Positions 7,965-16,408 of a stretch of DNA of 64,000 nucleotides are shown here, piece by piece (the first letter of the stretch is position 1; each line of letters opens with the position of its first letter). The stretch is taken from the NCBI RefSeq assembly GCF_039534915.1, contig NZ_BAAAWE010000001.1:5084001-5148000 (forward strand). The letters run 5' to 3'. The notes below the pieces were generated by a model, which saw only the letters and a list, made by a program, of their open reading frames with translations, did not search any database and was not told the DNA's origin. The position numbers and the translations under genes were made by a program. The stretch is from Streptomyces roseofulvus (GTDB lineage: Bacteria; Actinomycetota; Actinomycetes; Streptomycetales; Streptomycetaceae).

Positions 7965-8855
7965 CTAGTACGAGGAGCCGCTCGCGCCCAGCGAACCCGT
8001 GGGGTGCCAGACGGTCTTCGTCTCCAGGAAGGCCGTCATGCGGTCCGTGCCGGGGGACTCGGTGAAGTCCTCGGTACGGGGGCGCAGCACGCGCTTCAGG
8101 TTCTCCGCGGCCGCGATCTCCAGGTCGCGGGCCAGCTCGGCGTCCGCGCCCGTCAGGTCGATCGCGTTGACGTCCAGGTGGGCCGCCAGGTGCGGGCCCA
8201 TCTCGGAGGCCTTGCCGGAGAGGATGTTGACCACGCCGCCGGGGAGGTCGGAGGTGGCCAGCACCTCGCCCAGCGAGAGCGCCGGGAGCGGGGCCCTCTC
8301 GGAGGCGATGACGACCGCCGTGTTGCCGGTCGCGATGACCGGGGCGATCACCGAGACCAGGCCCAGGAACGACGACTCCTGCGGGGCGATCACGGTGACG
8401 ACACCGGTCGGCTCCGGGGTGGAGAGGTTGAAGTACGGGCCGGCGACCGGGTTGGCGCCGCCGACGACCTGGGCGATCTTGTCGGTCCAGCCCGCGTACC
8501 AGACCCAGCGGTCGATCGCCGCGTCCACCTGGGCCGCGGCCTTCGACTTCGACAGGCCCTCGGCGTCCGCGACCTCGCGGACGAACTGGTCCCGGCGGCC
8601 CTCCAGCATCTCGGCGACGCGGTAGAGGATCTGGCCGCGCAGGTACGCGGTCGCGCCCGCCCAGCCGCCCTGCGCCTTGCGCGCGGCGACGACGGCGTCA
8701 CGGGCGTCCTTGCGGGAGGAGAGGGGCGCGTTCGCCAGCCAGTTGCCCTTGGAGTCGCTCACCTCGTACACCCGGCCGCTCTCGGAGCGGGGGAACTTGC
8801 CCCCGACGTACAGCTTGTAGGTCTTGAAGACGTTCAGTCGGGTCTGCTCAGACAT
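7965..8855 (-). CDS. Short aldehyde dehydrogenase-like protein, likely catalytically inactive
   Basis: 296 aa from ATG 8855, against about 480 for full aldehyde dehydrogenases. It keeps the N-terminal half and part of the NAD-binding fold (GVVTVIAPQES, PVIATGNTAVVIAS, DLPGGVVNILSG). The usual PWNFP is replaced by APQES, and there is no general-base Glu motif (ELGGK) and no catalytic Cys motif. The C-terminus ends in conserved-looking sequence, and the start overlaps the stop of the full-length dehydrogenase by 8 bp. It therefore looks like a maintained short family member, not a fresh truncation. I recall an equivalent tandem pair in S. coelicolor. It may act as a partner or regulatory subunit; that is inference. 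Confidence 0.8.
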   Translation of the reverse strand: MSEQTRLNVFKTYKLYVGGKFPRSESGRVYEVSDSKGNWLANAPLSSRKDARDAVVAARKAQGGWAGATAYLRGQILYRVAEMLEGRRDQFVREVADAEGLSKSKAAAQVDAAIDRWVWYAGWTDKIAQVVGGANPVAGPYFNLSTPEPTGVVTVIAPQESSFLGLVSVIAPVIATGNTAVVIASERAPLPALSLGEVLATSDLPGGVVNILSGKASEMGPHLAAHLDVNAIDLTGADAELARDLEIAAAENLKRVLRPRTEDFTESPGTDRMTAFLETKTVWHPTGSLGASGSSY

Positions 8856-10284
8856 CGAGGTAGGCCTCCAGACCGTGGCGGCCGCCCTCGCGGCCGAAGC
8901 CCGACTCCTTGTAGCCGCCGAACGGCGAGGTCGGGTCGAACTTGTTGAACGTGTTGGCCCAGACGACACCGGCGCGGAGCTTGTTCGCGACCGCGAGGAT
9001 GCGGGAGCCCTTCTCCGTCCAGATGCCGGCGGAGAGGCCGTACTGGCTGTTGTTGGCCTTGGCGACCGCCTCGTCCGGGGTGCGGAAGGTGAGGACGGAG
9101 AGGACCGGGCCGAAGACCTCGTCGCGGGCGATGGTGTGCGCCTGGGTGACGTTCGTGAAGAGTGTCGGGGCGAACCAGTAGCCCGCCTCCGGGAGGTCGC
9201 AGGCGGCGGTCCAGCGCTCGGCGCCCTCCGCCTCGCCCTGCTCCACCAGCGAGGTGATGCGGGTCAGCTGCTCCTCGGAGTTGATGGCGCCGATGTCGGT
9301 GTTCTTGTCGAGCGGGTCGCCGAGGCGGAGCGTCGACAGACGGCGCTTGAGCGCGTCGAGCAGCTCGTCCTGGATCGACTCCTGGACCAGGAGTCGGGAG
9401 CCCGCGCAGCAGACCTGGCCCTGGTTGAAGAAGATGCCGTTGACGATGCCCTCGACGGCCTGGTCGATCGGGGCGTCGTCGAAGACGATGTTGGCGCCCT
9501 TGCCGCCCAGCTCCAGGGTGAGCTTCTTGTCGGTGCCGGCGACCGTGCGGGCGATCTGCTTGCCGACGGCGGTCGAGCCGGTGAAGGCGACCTTGTTCAC
9601 GTCCGGGTGCGCGACCAGGGCGGCGCCGGTGTCCCCGTACCCGGGGAGGATGTTGACGACGCCCTTCGGCAGCCCGGCCTGGCGGCAGATGTCCGCGAAG
9701 AACAGGGCGGAGAGCGGGGTCGTCTCGGCCGGCTTCAGGACGACCGTGTTGCCGGTCGCCAGCGCCGGGGCGATCTTCCATGCCAGCATCAGCAGCGGGA
9801 AGTTCCACGGGATGACCTGGCCGGCCACGCCCAGCGGCTTCGGCGCGGGGCCGAAGCCGGCGTGGTCGAGCTTGTCGGCCCAGCCCGCGTAGTAGAAGAA
9901 GTGCGCGGCGACCAGGGGGAGGTCCGCGTCGCGGGTCTCCTTGATCGGCTTGCCGTTGTCCAGGGTCTCCAGGACGGCGAGCTCGCGGCTGCGCTCCTGG
10001 ATGATGCGGGCGATCCGGAAGAGGTACTTGGCGCGCTCGGAGCCGGGGAGCGCGGACCACTTCTCGAAGGCCCTGCGGGCGGCCTTCACCGCGCGGTCCA
10101 CGTCCGCCTCGCCCGCCTGGGCGATCTCGGAGAGGACCTCCTCGGTGGAGGGGGAGACGGTCTTGAAGACCTTGCCGTCGGCCGCGTCGGTGAACTCGCC
10201 GTCGATGAACAGGCCGTAGCTCGGGGCGATGTCGACGACCGCACGCGACTCGGGCGCGGGGGCGTACTCGAAGGGGGAGGTCAT
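8848..10284 (-). CDS. NAD(P)-dependent aldehyde dehydrogenase
   Basis: 478 aa. All family hallmarks are present: QVIPWNFPLLML, the coenzyme motif FTGSTAVGKQIA, the general-base Glu in LELGGKGANIV, and the catalytic Cys in FNQGQVCCAGSR. DEVFGPVLSV and the oligomerisation tail follow. The ATG at 10284 lies 5 bp after the deoC stop and the gene overlaps the short dehydrogenase downstream, so deoC and the two dehydrogenases form one operon. DeoC yields acetaldehyde and glyceraldehyde-3-phosphate, so the natural proposal is oxidation of acetaldehyde to acetate. That substrate is inferred from context, not from residues. Confidence 0.92.
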   Translation of the reverse strand: MTSPFEYAPAPESRAVVDIAPSYGLFIDGEFTDAADGKVFKTVSPSTEEVLSEIAQAGEADVDRAVKAARRAFEKWSALPGSERAKYLFRIARIIQERSRELAVLETLDNGKPIKETRDADLPLVAAHFFYYAGWADKLDHAGFGPAPKPLGVAGQVIPWNFPLLMLAWKIAPALATGNTVVLKPAETTPLSALFFADICRQAGLPKGVVNILPGYGDTGAALVAHPDVNKVAFTGSTAVGKQIARTVAGTDKKLTLELGGKGANIVFDDAPIDQAVEGIVNGIFFNQGQVCCAGSRLLVQESIQDELLDALKRRLSTLRLGDPLDKNTDIGAINSEEQLTRITSLVEQGEAEGAERWTAACDLPEAGYWFAPTLFTNVTQAHTIARDEVFGPVLSVLTFRTPDEAVAKANNSQYGLSAGIWTEKGSRILAVANKLRAGVVWANTFNKFDPTSPFGGYKESGFGREGGRHGLEAYLDV

Positions 10285-10289
10285 GTCGA

Positions 10290-11249
10290 TCAGTCCACCG
10301 TCACGTAATCGGGGCCGGAGTAGTGGCCGGTCGCCATCTTCTGGCGCTGCATCAGCAGGTCGTTGAGCAGGCTGGAGGCGCCGAAGCGGAACCAGTGGTT
10401 GTCCAGCCAGTCCGCGCCGGCGGTCTCGTTGACCAGCACCAGGAACTTGATGGCTTCCTTGGTGTTGCGGATGCCGCCGGCCGGCTTCACGCCGATCTGC
10501 ACACCGGTCTGGGCGCGGAAGTCGCGCACCGCCTCCAGCATGAGCAGGGTGTTCGCCGGGGTGGCGTTGACCGCGACCTTGCCGGTCGAGGTCTTGATGA
10601 AGTCGGCGCCGGCCATCATGCCGAGCCAGGAGGCGCGGCGGATGTTGTCGTACGTGGACAGCTCGCCGGTCTCGAAGATCACCTTGAGGCGGGCCCGGTC
10701 GCCGCACTCCGCCTTGACGGCGGCGATCTGCTCGTACACCTCCAGGTAGCGGCCGGCGAGGAAGGCGCCACGGTCGATGACCATGTCGATCTCGTCCGCG
10801 CCCGCTGCGATCGCGTCCGCGGTGTCGGCCAGCTTCACGGGGAGGGCGGCACGGCCCGCCGGGAAGGCGGTGGCGACCGAGGCGACCTTGACGTCCGAGC
10901 CCGCGAGGGCGGCCTTGGCGGTGGCCACCATGTCGGGGTAGACGCAGACGGCGGCGGTCGTCGGGGTCGTGCGGTCGGTCGGGTCGGGGTGGACGGCCTT
11001 GGCGGCGAGGGCCCGGACCTTGCCCGGGGTGTCCGCGCCTTCGAGCGTCGTCAGGTCGATCATGGAGATGGCCAGGTCGATGGCGTACGCCTTGGACGTG
11101 GTCTTGATCGAGCGGGTGCCGAGGGACGCGGCGCGCGCCTCCAGGCCCACGGCGTCGACGCCGGGCAGCCCGTGGAGGAAGCGGCGCAGCGTGCTCTCGG
11201 ACGCGGTCACGTCGGCGAAAGCTGCTGCTGCGGATGCAGTGGTGGGCAT
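10290..11249 (-). CDS. deoC: Deoxyribose-phosphate aldolase
   Basis: 319 aa. Class I DeoC features are clear: the core opening at AISMIDLTTLEG, PDMV, VIDRGAFLAG, RLKVIFETGEL, and the Schiff-base Lys region with FIKTSTGK and GVKPAGGIRN. It cleaves 2-deoxyribose-5-phosphate to acetaldehyde and glyceraldehyde-3-phosphate. The N-terminal 50 residues extend beyond the core fold, which is usual in actinomycetes. It heads an operon with two aldehyde dehydrogenases. No clear ribosome site precedes ATG 11249, and a TAGATAT-like -10 overlaps the palindrome only 20 bp upstream, so a leaderless transcript under repressor control is plausible. Confidence 0.95.
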   Translation of the reverse strand: MPTTASAAAAFADVTASESTLRRFLHGLPGVDAVGLEARAASLGTRSIKTTSKAYAIDLAISMIDLTTLEGADTPGKVRALAAKAVHPDPTDRTTPTTAAVCVYPDMVATAKAALAGSDVKVASVATAFPAGRAALPVKLADTADAIAAGADEIDMVIDRGAFLAGRYLEVYEQIAAVKAECGDRARLKVIFETGELSTYDNIRRASWLGMMAGADFIKTSTGKVAVNATPANTLLMLEAVRDFRAQTGVQIGVKPAGGIRNTKEAIKFLVLVNETAGADWLDNHWFRFGASSLLNDLLMQRQKMATGHYSGPDYVTVD

Positions 11250-11268
11250 GGTCACCAGTCGAGCATAT

Positions 11269-11280
11269 CTACGCGCGTAG
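11269..11280 (-). promoter_or_regulatory. Palindromic operator candidate upstream of deoC
   Basis: CTACGCGCGTAG is a perfect 12-bp palindrome 20 bp upstream of the deoC ATG and overlapping its possible -10 element. The identical 12-mer occurs upstream of the purine nucleoside phosphorylase gene at 17942-17953. Confidence 0.7.
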
Positions 11281-11423
11281 CGACCTGTACAGGGGAGGGC
11301 GTCCGAGGAGGCCGAGGTCAGCGGCGCGGGACGGCGTGGTGCCCGGCCGGCAAGGCGGCGCGCCGGGGGCGTGAAGGGCGTGAACAGGGGGGCGTGAAAG
11401 GGGTGTCGACGTCGATGGCGGCT

Positions 11424-11439
11424 GTCACACGCCCGTGAC
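11424..11439 (+). promoter_or_regulatory. Second AfsQ1-type box
   Basis: GTCAC-ACGCCC-GTGAC fits GTnAC-n6-GTnAC exactly. It lies in the divergent region between deoC (175 bp away) and the surface-protein gene at 11578 (139 bp away). Binding is predicted only. Confidence 0.5.
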
Positions 11440-11577
11440 ACGGAGTGGACGGATCCCCCATACAAGATCTTTAGATTCTTTATCAGCAGCCAGCGAGAAC
11501 TCACCGGCCCTCCCCGAGGAGACATCAGCGGCGTGCGACTCGTCTTCATCCGCCACCGAACCTCTTCGGGAGTCGTC

Positions 11578-13086
11578 ATGCGCACCGCCCTTCGCACCGC
11601 CCTCGCCGCCGCGCTCGTCGCCGGCGCCGCCGCCACCCCGGTCCTCGCGGCCGGCAGTGCCTTCGCCGCCGGTACGGCCCCGGCGCCGAAGCCCACGGCG
11701 ACCGCCGCGCCGTCCGTGACCGCCGCCTCGCCGACCGCTGCCGCGCCGACCGCCGCCGCCACCGAGCCGGCCGTCGCCCTGACCGACGCGGCCGGCGCCA
11801 CGGCGGACGCCGCTCCGTCGGCCACCCCCTCCGTCGCCCCGGTCCGCACCGTCCCGCTCGCCGGAGGGCTGTCGGCGAAGCTCTACCACCGGGGTCAGCA
11901 GCACCGCTACTACACCGCCACCGTCATCAAGGGCGGCAAGGAGCTCGGCGAGCTCAAGGCCGGCGGCGGCTACGCCTCCGAGGAGACCAAGGTCTTCGCC
12001 GGGTACAAGGTGACCCTGACCTTCGAGGGCAAGGTGACCGCGACCGCGGTCGAGACGGGCCCCGGCACCGCGACGGGCACGCTGGTCCGCACCGAGACGC
12101 TGATGACCGGCACCGTCGCCAAGATCTACAAGGTCAAGGAGCAGAACTACCGCGCCGAGCTCTTCTACAAGGGCGCGCCGGTCGGCGTCCTCCGCGCCGT
12201 CACCCGCTCCGTCGCCAGCCAGAACAACGGCGAGTTCTTCGTCCTCAACCCGGACGGCACCACCCACAACTGGGCCGGCAACATCGCCCCGTCCCGCCCC
12301 GGCATCTACCGGCTCGTGAACGGCACCGTCCTCGAGCTCGGCAAGAAGGACGGCGCCTACGGCCTCCAGCTCATCGACCCCGCCACCGACCTCGGCCACG
12401 GCTACGTCTACGCGCACGGCGACCGCAAGGTCTTCCACTTCGGCGCGGCGGTCGTCGTCCTGGAGGTGGACGGCCAGTTCGCCGCCTACGTCCCCGGCTC
12501 CGCCAAGCAGGCCGCCCCGCAGCCGTACGGCATGGGCAGCAACGGCCAGGGCGAGAGTGCCCCGGTCGACACCGACCCGGACACCCTCGGCGCGTGCACC
12601 ATCACCCGCTTCGTCGACATCGGCGCCGGCACCGGCGCCAAGCTGATCATGAGCCCCAAGGGCCCGAAGGCGAAGCTCATCACCGCCGGCGACAACAAGG
12701 TCATCGCCGTCCTCGACCGCGCCCACCCCGCGCTCCCGAAGAGCGCCGGCATCATCGCCCGCATCGTCGACCCGTACAGCGCCACCCCGTCCCTCTACAC
12801 CAAGACCCAGGGCGGCGGCGCGAAGGGCGGCACCCAGGCCTTCCCGAAGCTCCCCAAGGGCTGCAAGCTGAACGCCGTCCCCGGCGCGCCGGGCCGGGGC
12901 GCCACCCCGCAGGGCGGCCAGACCTCCGTCATCCCGAAGGGCGGGGTCGCGGCCGGCGCCGAGCTCGCCGCCGAGAGCTCCGCCACGCCGGTCGCGGTCG
13001 GTGCCGGTGCCGGTGCCGCCGCGCTGGCCGCCGCCGGGCTCGGCTTCACCGTGCTCCGCCGCCGCGCCGCCGGGGCCCGGGGCTGA
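11578..13086 (+). CDS. Secreted, probably membrane- or wall-anchored surface protein; likely sortase F substrate
   Basis: 502 aa. The signal peptide ends near AFAAG (about residue 31), followed by a Thr/Ala/Pro-rich low-complexity stretch to about 90. A beta-rich ectodomain with two Cys follows. The C-terminus is a classic sorting-type tail: a short motif (SVIPKGGVAAGAE), a hydrophobic Ala/Gly/Leu helix and terminal RRR. No LPXTG or LAXTG is present. The class F sortase gene begins 121 bp downstream on the same strand, which makes this protein its likely substrate. A possible AfsQ1 box sits upstream. The ATG at 11578 was chosen because the signal peptide begins there. No domain family is recognised for the ectodomain. 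Confidence 0.8.
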   Translation: MRTALRTALAAALVAGAAATPVLAAGSAFAAGTAPAPKPTATAAPSVTAASPTAAAPTAAATEPAVALTDAAGATADAAPSATPSVAPVRTVPLAGGLSAKLYHRGQQHRYYTATVIKGGKELGELKAGGGYASEETKVFAGYKVTLTFEGKVTATAVETGPGTATGTLVRTETLMTGTVAKIYKVKEQNYRAELFYKGAPVGVLRAVTRSVASQNNGEFFVLNPDGTTHNWAGNIAPSRPGIYRLVNGTVLELGKKDGAYGLQLIDPATDLGHGYVYAHGDRKVFHFGAAVVVLEVDGQFAAYVPGSAKQAAPQPYGMGSNGQGESAPVDTDPDTLGACTITRFVDIGAGTGAKLIMSPKGPKAKLITAGDNKVIAVLDRAHPALPKSAGIIARIVDPYSATPSLYTKTQGGGAKGGTQAFPKLPKGCKLNAVPGAPGRGATPQGGQTSVIPKGGVAAGAELAAESSATPVAVGAGAGAAALAAAGLGFTVLRRRAAGARG

Positions 13087-13207
13087 CCCGTCCACCCCGC
13101 GCGTCCCGCTCCTCGCCCCCTGACCCGAGCCCGGAGCGATCCACCCCACCCCGGCCGGCCGTCACCCACCCCGTGACGGCCGGCCGACCCCGTCACGGAG
13201 CCCGCCC

Positions 13208-13837
13208 ATGAGCCACCACCGTCGCCGTCGTCCCGCCGCCGCCGTGCTGTGCGCGGCCGCCCTCCTCGCGCTCGCCGGCTGCTCGGCCGGGCCCGAGCCC
13301 ACGCCGCCCGCCCCGCCGCCCGCCCGGATCGCCGCGTCCGCCGCGCCGGCGCCCACCGCCACGAGCGCGGCGCTCGCCCGCTCCCTGCCCGTCCGCGTCC
13401 AGCTGCCCGCCGCCGGCGTCGACGCCCGCGGCATCCTGGACCTCGGGCTGAACGCGGACGGCACCGTCGAGGTGCCCTCCGTCGCGCAGGCCGACCGGAT
13501 CGGCTGGTACGCCAAGGGCGTCACGCCCGGTGAGACCGGCCCCGCCGTCCTGATCGGCCACTTCGACACCGCGCGCGGACCGGCCGTGCTGAAGGACGTC
13601 TCCCGGGTCCGGGTCGGCGACGAGATCACCGTGACCCGCGAGGACGGCACCGCCGCGGTCTTCCGCGTCCGCGAGCTGGAACAGGTCGACAAGGACGCCT
13701 TCCCCACCCGCAAGGTCTACGGCGACACCCGCCGCCCCGAGCTGCGGATCATCACCTGCGGCGGCGACCTCGTCGACGGCCACCGGCCGGACAACATCAT
13801 CCTGTACGCGGACCTGGTCACCGCCCGCCCCGCCTGA
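13208..13837 (+). CDS. Class F sortase, possibly lipidated
   Basis: 209 aa. The sortase core shows His118 in AVLIGHFDTARG, the catalytic Cys184 in LRIITCGGD and Arg193 in DGHRPDNIILYA, the order and spacing expected for sortases. Small size and standalone placement fit the actinobacterial class F group. The N-terminus is Arg-rich with a hydrophobic core ending L-A-G-C, a lipobox at Cys25. The enzyme may therefore be lipid-anchored rather than held by a transmembrane helix, which is unusual. It follows the putative substrate gene at 11578-13086. Target motif and attachment chemistry of class F enzymes are poorly defined. Confidence 0.9.
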   Translation: MSHHRRRRPAAAVLCAAALLALAGCSAGPEPTPPAPPPARIAASAAPAPTATSAALARSLPVRVQLPAAGVDARGILDLGLNADGTVEVPSVAQADRIGWYAKGVTPGETGPAVLIGHFDTARGPAVLKDVSRVRVGDEITVTREDGTAAVFRVRELEQVDKDAFPTRKVYGDTRRPELRIITCGGDLVDGHRPDNIILYADLVTARPA

Positions 13838-13882
13838 CGGGCGGACCCCGGGGCGCGGATCGGGGCGGACGGCGTACGGACC

Positions 13883-13992
13883 GGGAGCGGGCGGACCACG
13901 GACGGGGAGCGGGCGGAGTACGGGCGGGGCGCGGGCGACGGGGAGCGGGCGGACCACGGACGGGGAGCGGGCGGAGTACGGACGGGGCGCGG
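13883..13992 (+). repeat. Two copies of a ~52-bp repeat, 58-bp period
   Basis: Copies start at 13883 and 13941. Each contains two related halves built on GGGAGCGGGCGGA followed by CCACGGACG or GTACGG. The whole lies in the 212-bp gap between the sortase gene and the PH-domain gene; no coding potential is apparent. Confidence 0.7.
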
Positions 13993-14049
13993 CGGGCCGT
14001 GAGCGGGGCGCCTGAGCCTCCCGGTGCCTCCTGAGGCAGAATCGGCGGC

Positions 14050-14694
14050 ATGACGAGCCCCACGCCCTCCGAGCCGAACCCCGAGCCGACCTCCGCCGAC
14101 CGTGTCTACCGGTCGTCCTTCGGCATCGCGGGAGGCGTCTTCCTGCTCGCCCTGACGCTCGTCTTCGTCGCCGACGCGCTGGTGCGCGGCGAGGGCCGGG
14201 CGCCCTGGCTGGCCCTCGCCGGCCTGCTGCTCGCCGTGCCGCTGATCGTCGCCTTCACCATCCGGCCCGCCGTGTACGCCAACGAGGACCGGCTCCGGAT
14301 CCGCAACCCCTTCCGGGCCATCCTGCTGCCGTGGGGATCGGTCGCCGACGTCCGGGCCGGCTACTCCAGCGAGGTCTTCACCACGGACGGCGTCAAGTAC
14401 CAGCTGTGGGCCGTGCCCGTCTCGCTGCGGCAGCGGAAGAAGGCCGCCCGCCGGGCCGCCCGCGCCTCCCAGGACGACCCCAGCGGACGCACCTCGGTCA
14501 CCGCCGACGTCCGGGACAACGCCTCGCGCATCGCGCAGAGCGACCAGAACGTGGCCGACCTGCGCGAGATGGCCGAGACCCACCAGGGCCGGCCGGGGGC
14601 ACAGGGCGCGCCGCAGGTGCGCTGGGCGTACGAGATCATCGCCCCCGCCGTCGTCGGCCTAGTCCTCCTGGTGGTCCTCGGCGCGACCGGCTGA
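14050..14694 (+). CDS. PH-domain membrane protein
   Basis: 214 aa. Two N-terminal transmembrane helices (about 24-42 and 50-68) are followed by a bacterial PH-like domain starting at RPAVYANEDRLRIRNPFRAI and including LPWGSVADVRAGYSSEVFT. A charged coiled region (about 120-185) and a final hydrophobic helix (about 195-212) close the protein. Such proteins are common single genes in actinomycetes with no assigned role. A perfect 21-bp bidirectional terminator separates it from the convergent phosphosugar mutase gene. Confidence 0.82.
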   Translation: MTSPTPSEPNPEPTSADRVYRSSFGIAGGVFLLALTLVFVADALVRGEGRAPWLALAGLLLAVPLIVAFTIRPAVYANEDRLRIRNPFRAILLPWGSVADVRAGYSSEVFTTDGVKYQLWAVPVSLRQRKKAARRAARASQDDPSGRTSVTADVRDNASRIAQSDQNVADLREMAETHQGRPGAQGAPQVRWAYEIIAPAVVGLVLLVVLGATG

Positions 14695-14706
14695 GGCCGT
14701 CGCGAC

Positions 14707-14751
14707 ACGAAGGAGGGCCGGTACGGGATTCCCGTACCGGCCCTCCTTCGT
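14707..14751 (+). terminator. Bidirectional terminator
   Basis: A perfect 21-bp stem with a 3-nt loop (ATT) lies between the PH-protein gene and the convergent phosphosugar mutase gene. The arm starts ACGAAGGAGGGCC at 14707. Confidence 0.85.
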
Positions 14752-14755
14752 CCGG

Positions 14756-16408
14756 CTACAGCCCCGCGGCCTCCGCCAGGTCCTTCTTCAGCGCGCCCAG
14801 CACCTCGGCGCCGGTCGCCCGCGCCGCGGCCAGACCGCTCGCGTCGGCGACCGGGACCACGACCTCCAGGTAGCACTTCAGCTTGGGCTCCGTGCCCGAC
14901 GGGCGGACGATCACCCGGGCCTTGAAGTCGCCGTCCAGGTGGTAGCGCAGGCCGTCCGTCGGCGGCAGCGACTCCGTGCCTCTGGTCAGGTCCTCCGCCG
15001 AGACGACGGTCAGGCCCGCGAGCTTCACCGGCGGGGTCTCGCGCAGCGCCGCCATGGCGTTCGCGATCACGCCCAGGTCCTCCACCCGCACCGACAGCTG
15101 GTCCGTCGCGTGCAGCCCGTGCGCGACCGCCAGGTCGTCGAGCAGGTCGGTCAGCGTCCGGTCCCGCTCCTTCAGCTCCGAGGCCAGCTCGGCGACGAGC
15201 AGCGCCGCCGTGATGCCGTCCTTGTCGCGGACGCCCTCCGGGTCCACGCAGTAGCCGAGCGCCTCCTCGTAGCCGTACCGCAGACCGTCCACCCGGGCGA
15301 TCCACTTGAAGCCGGTCAGCGTCTCCTCGTAGCCCACGCCCGCCGCCTCGGCGATCCGCCCGAGCAGCGAGGACGACACGATCGACTCGGCGAAGACGCC
15401 CCGGGCGCCCTTGTGCACCAGGTGCGCGGCGAGCAGCGCGCCGACCTCGTCGCCGCGGAGCATCCGCCAGCCGCCCTCGACGGACGCGTCCGGCACGGCC
15501 ACGGCGCAGCGGTCCGCGTCCGGGTCGTTGGCGATGACGAGGTCGGGGTCCACGGCCCGGGCCGCCTCGAAGGCGAGGTCCATGGCCCCCGGCTCCTCCG
15601 GGTTCGGGAACGCGACGGTCGGGAACGCCGGGTCGGGCTCGGCCTGCGCGGCGACCAGCGCGGGGGCGGGGAAGCCGTGCCGGGCGAAGGCCGCCGTCAG
15701 CACGTCCTTCCCGACGCCGTGCATGGCCGTGTAGACGGTCCGCGCGGTGCGCGGCGAGCCGGGCGTCAGAACGGCGTCGGTGCGGGCGAGGTACGCCTCC
15801 AGCACCTCCTCGCCCAGCGTCTCCCAGCCGTCCTCCGGCCGCGGCACGTCGGCCAGCGCCCGGACGGCGTCGATCTCGGCCGCGATCTCGGCGTCCGCCG
15901 GCGGCACGATCTGCGAGCCGTCGCCCAGGTAGACCTTGTAGCCGTTGTCGCGCGGCGGGTTGTGGCTCGCGGTCACCTCGACGCCGGCGACGGCGCCCAG
16001 GTGCCTTATGGCGTACGCCAGGACCGGCGTCGGCAGCGGCCGCGGCAGCAGCGCGGCGCGCAGCCCGGCGCCGGTCATCACGGCGGCGGTGTCGCGGGCG
16101 AAGTCGGCCGACTTGTAGCGGGCGTCGTAGCCGATCACGACCAGACCGCCGGTCTGCCCCTTCGCCTTCAGGTACGCGGCGAGGCCGGCGGCGGCCCGGA
16201 TCACCACGGACCGGTTCATCCGCATGGGCCCGGCGCCCAGCTCGCCGCGGAGCCCCGCGGTGCCGAACTGCAGCGTCCCGGCGAACCGGACGGCCAGCTC
16301 GTCGGTGTCCCCCCGGTCGAGGAGCGCGCCGAGCTCCTCCCGGGTCTCGGAATCGGGATCCTCGGCGAGCCACGCCTGGGCCCGGGCGAGGAGTTCGTCC
16401 TGCGTCAC
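14756..16408 (-). CDS. Phosphosugar mutase (phosphoglucomutase/phosphomannomutase/phosphopentomutase type)
   Basis: 550 aa from GTG 16408. Alpha-D-phosphohexomutase signatures are present in order: FGTAGLRGELGAGPMRMNRS, the phosphoserine loop TASHNPPRDNGYKVY, the metal loop ANDPDADRCAV, the sugar-binding GDEVGALLA region and the phosphate-binding loop VRPSGTEPKLKCY. Length and the FGTAGLRG start match the phosphoglucomutase-2/phosphopentomutase branch. Because it is neighboured by deoC and PNP, a role in interconverting (deoxy)ribose-1- and -5-phosphate is attractive. Specificity cannot be read from the sequence. A large GC-rich repeat region lies upstream. Confidence 0.9.
   Translation of the reverse strand: MTQDELLARAQAWLAEDPDSETREELGALLDRGDTDELAVRFAGTLQFGTAGLRGELGAGPMRMNRSVVIRAAAGLAAYLKAKGQTGGLVVIGYDARYKSADFARDTAAVMTGAGLRAALLPRPLPTPVLAYAIRHLGAVAGVEVTASHNPPRDNGYKVYLGDGSQIVPPADAEIAAEIDAVRALADVPRPEDGWETLGEEVLEAYLARTDAVLTPGSPRTARTVYTAMHGVGKDVLTAAFARHGFPAPALVAAQAEPDPAFPTVAFPNPEEPGAMDLAFEAARAVDPDLVIANDPDADRCAVAVPDASVEGGWRMLRGDEVGALLAAHLVHKGARGVFAESIVSSSLLGRIAEAAGVGYEETLTGFKWIARVDGLRYGYEEALGYCVDPEGVRDKDGITAALLVAELASELKERDRTLTDLLDDLAVAHGLHATDQLSVRVEDLGVIANAMAALRETPPVKLAGLTVVSAEDLTRGTESLPPTDGLRYHLDGDFKARVIVRPSGTEPKLKCYLEVVVPVADASGLAAARATGAEVLGALKKDLAEAAGL

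Noticed and set aside
11269..11280. Terminator
   Set aside because: The palindrome is too short, has no loop and lies upstream of deoC; an operator is more likely.
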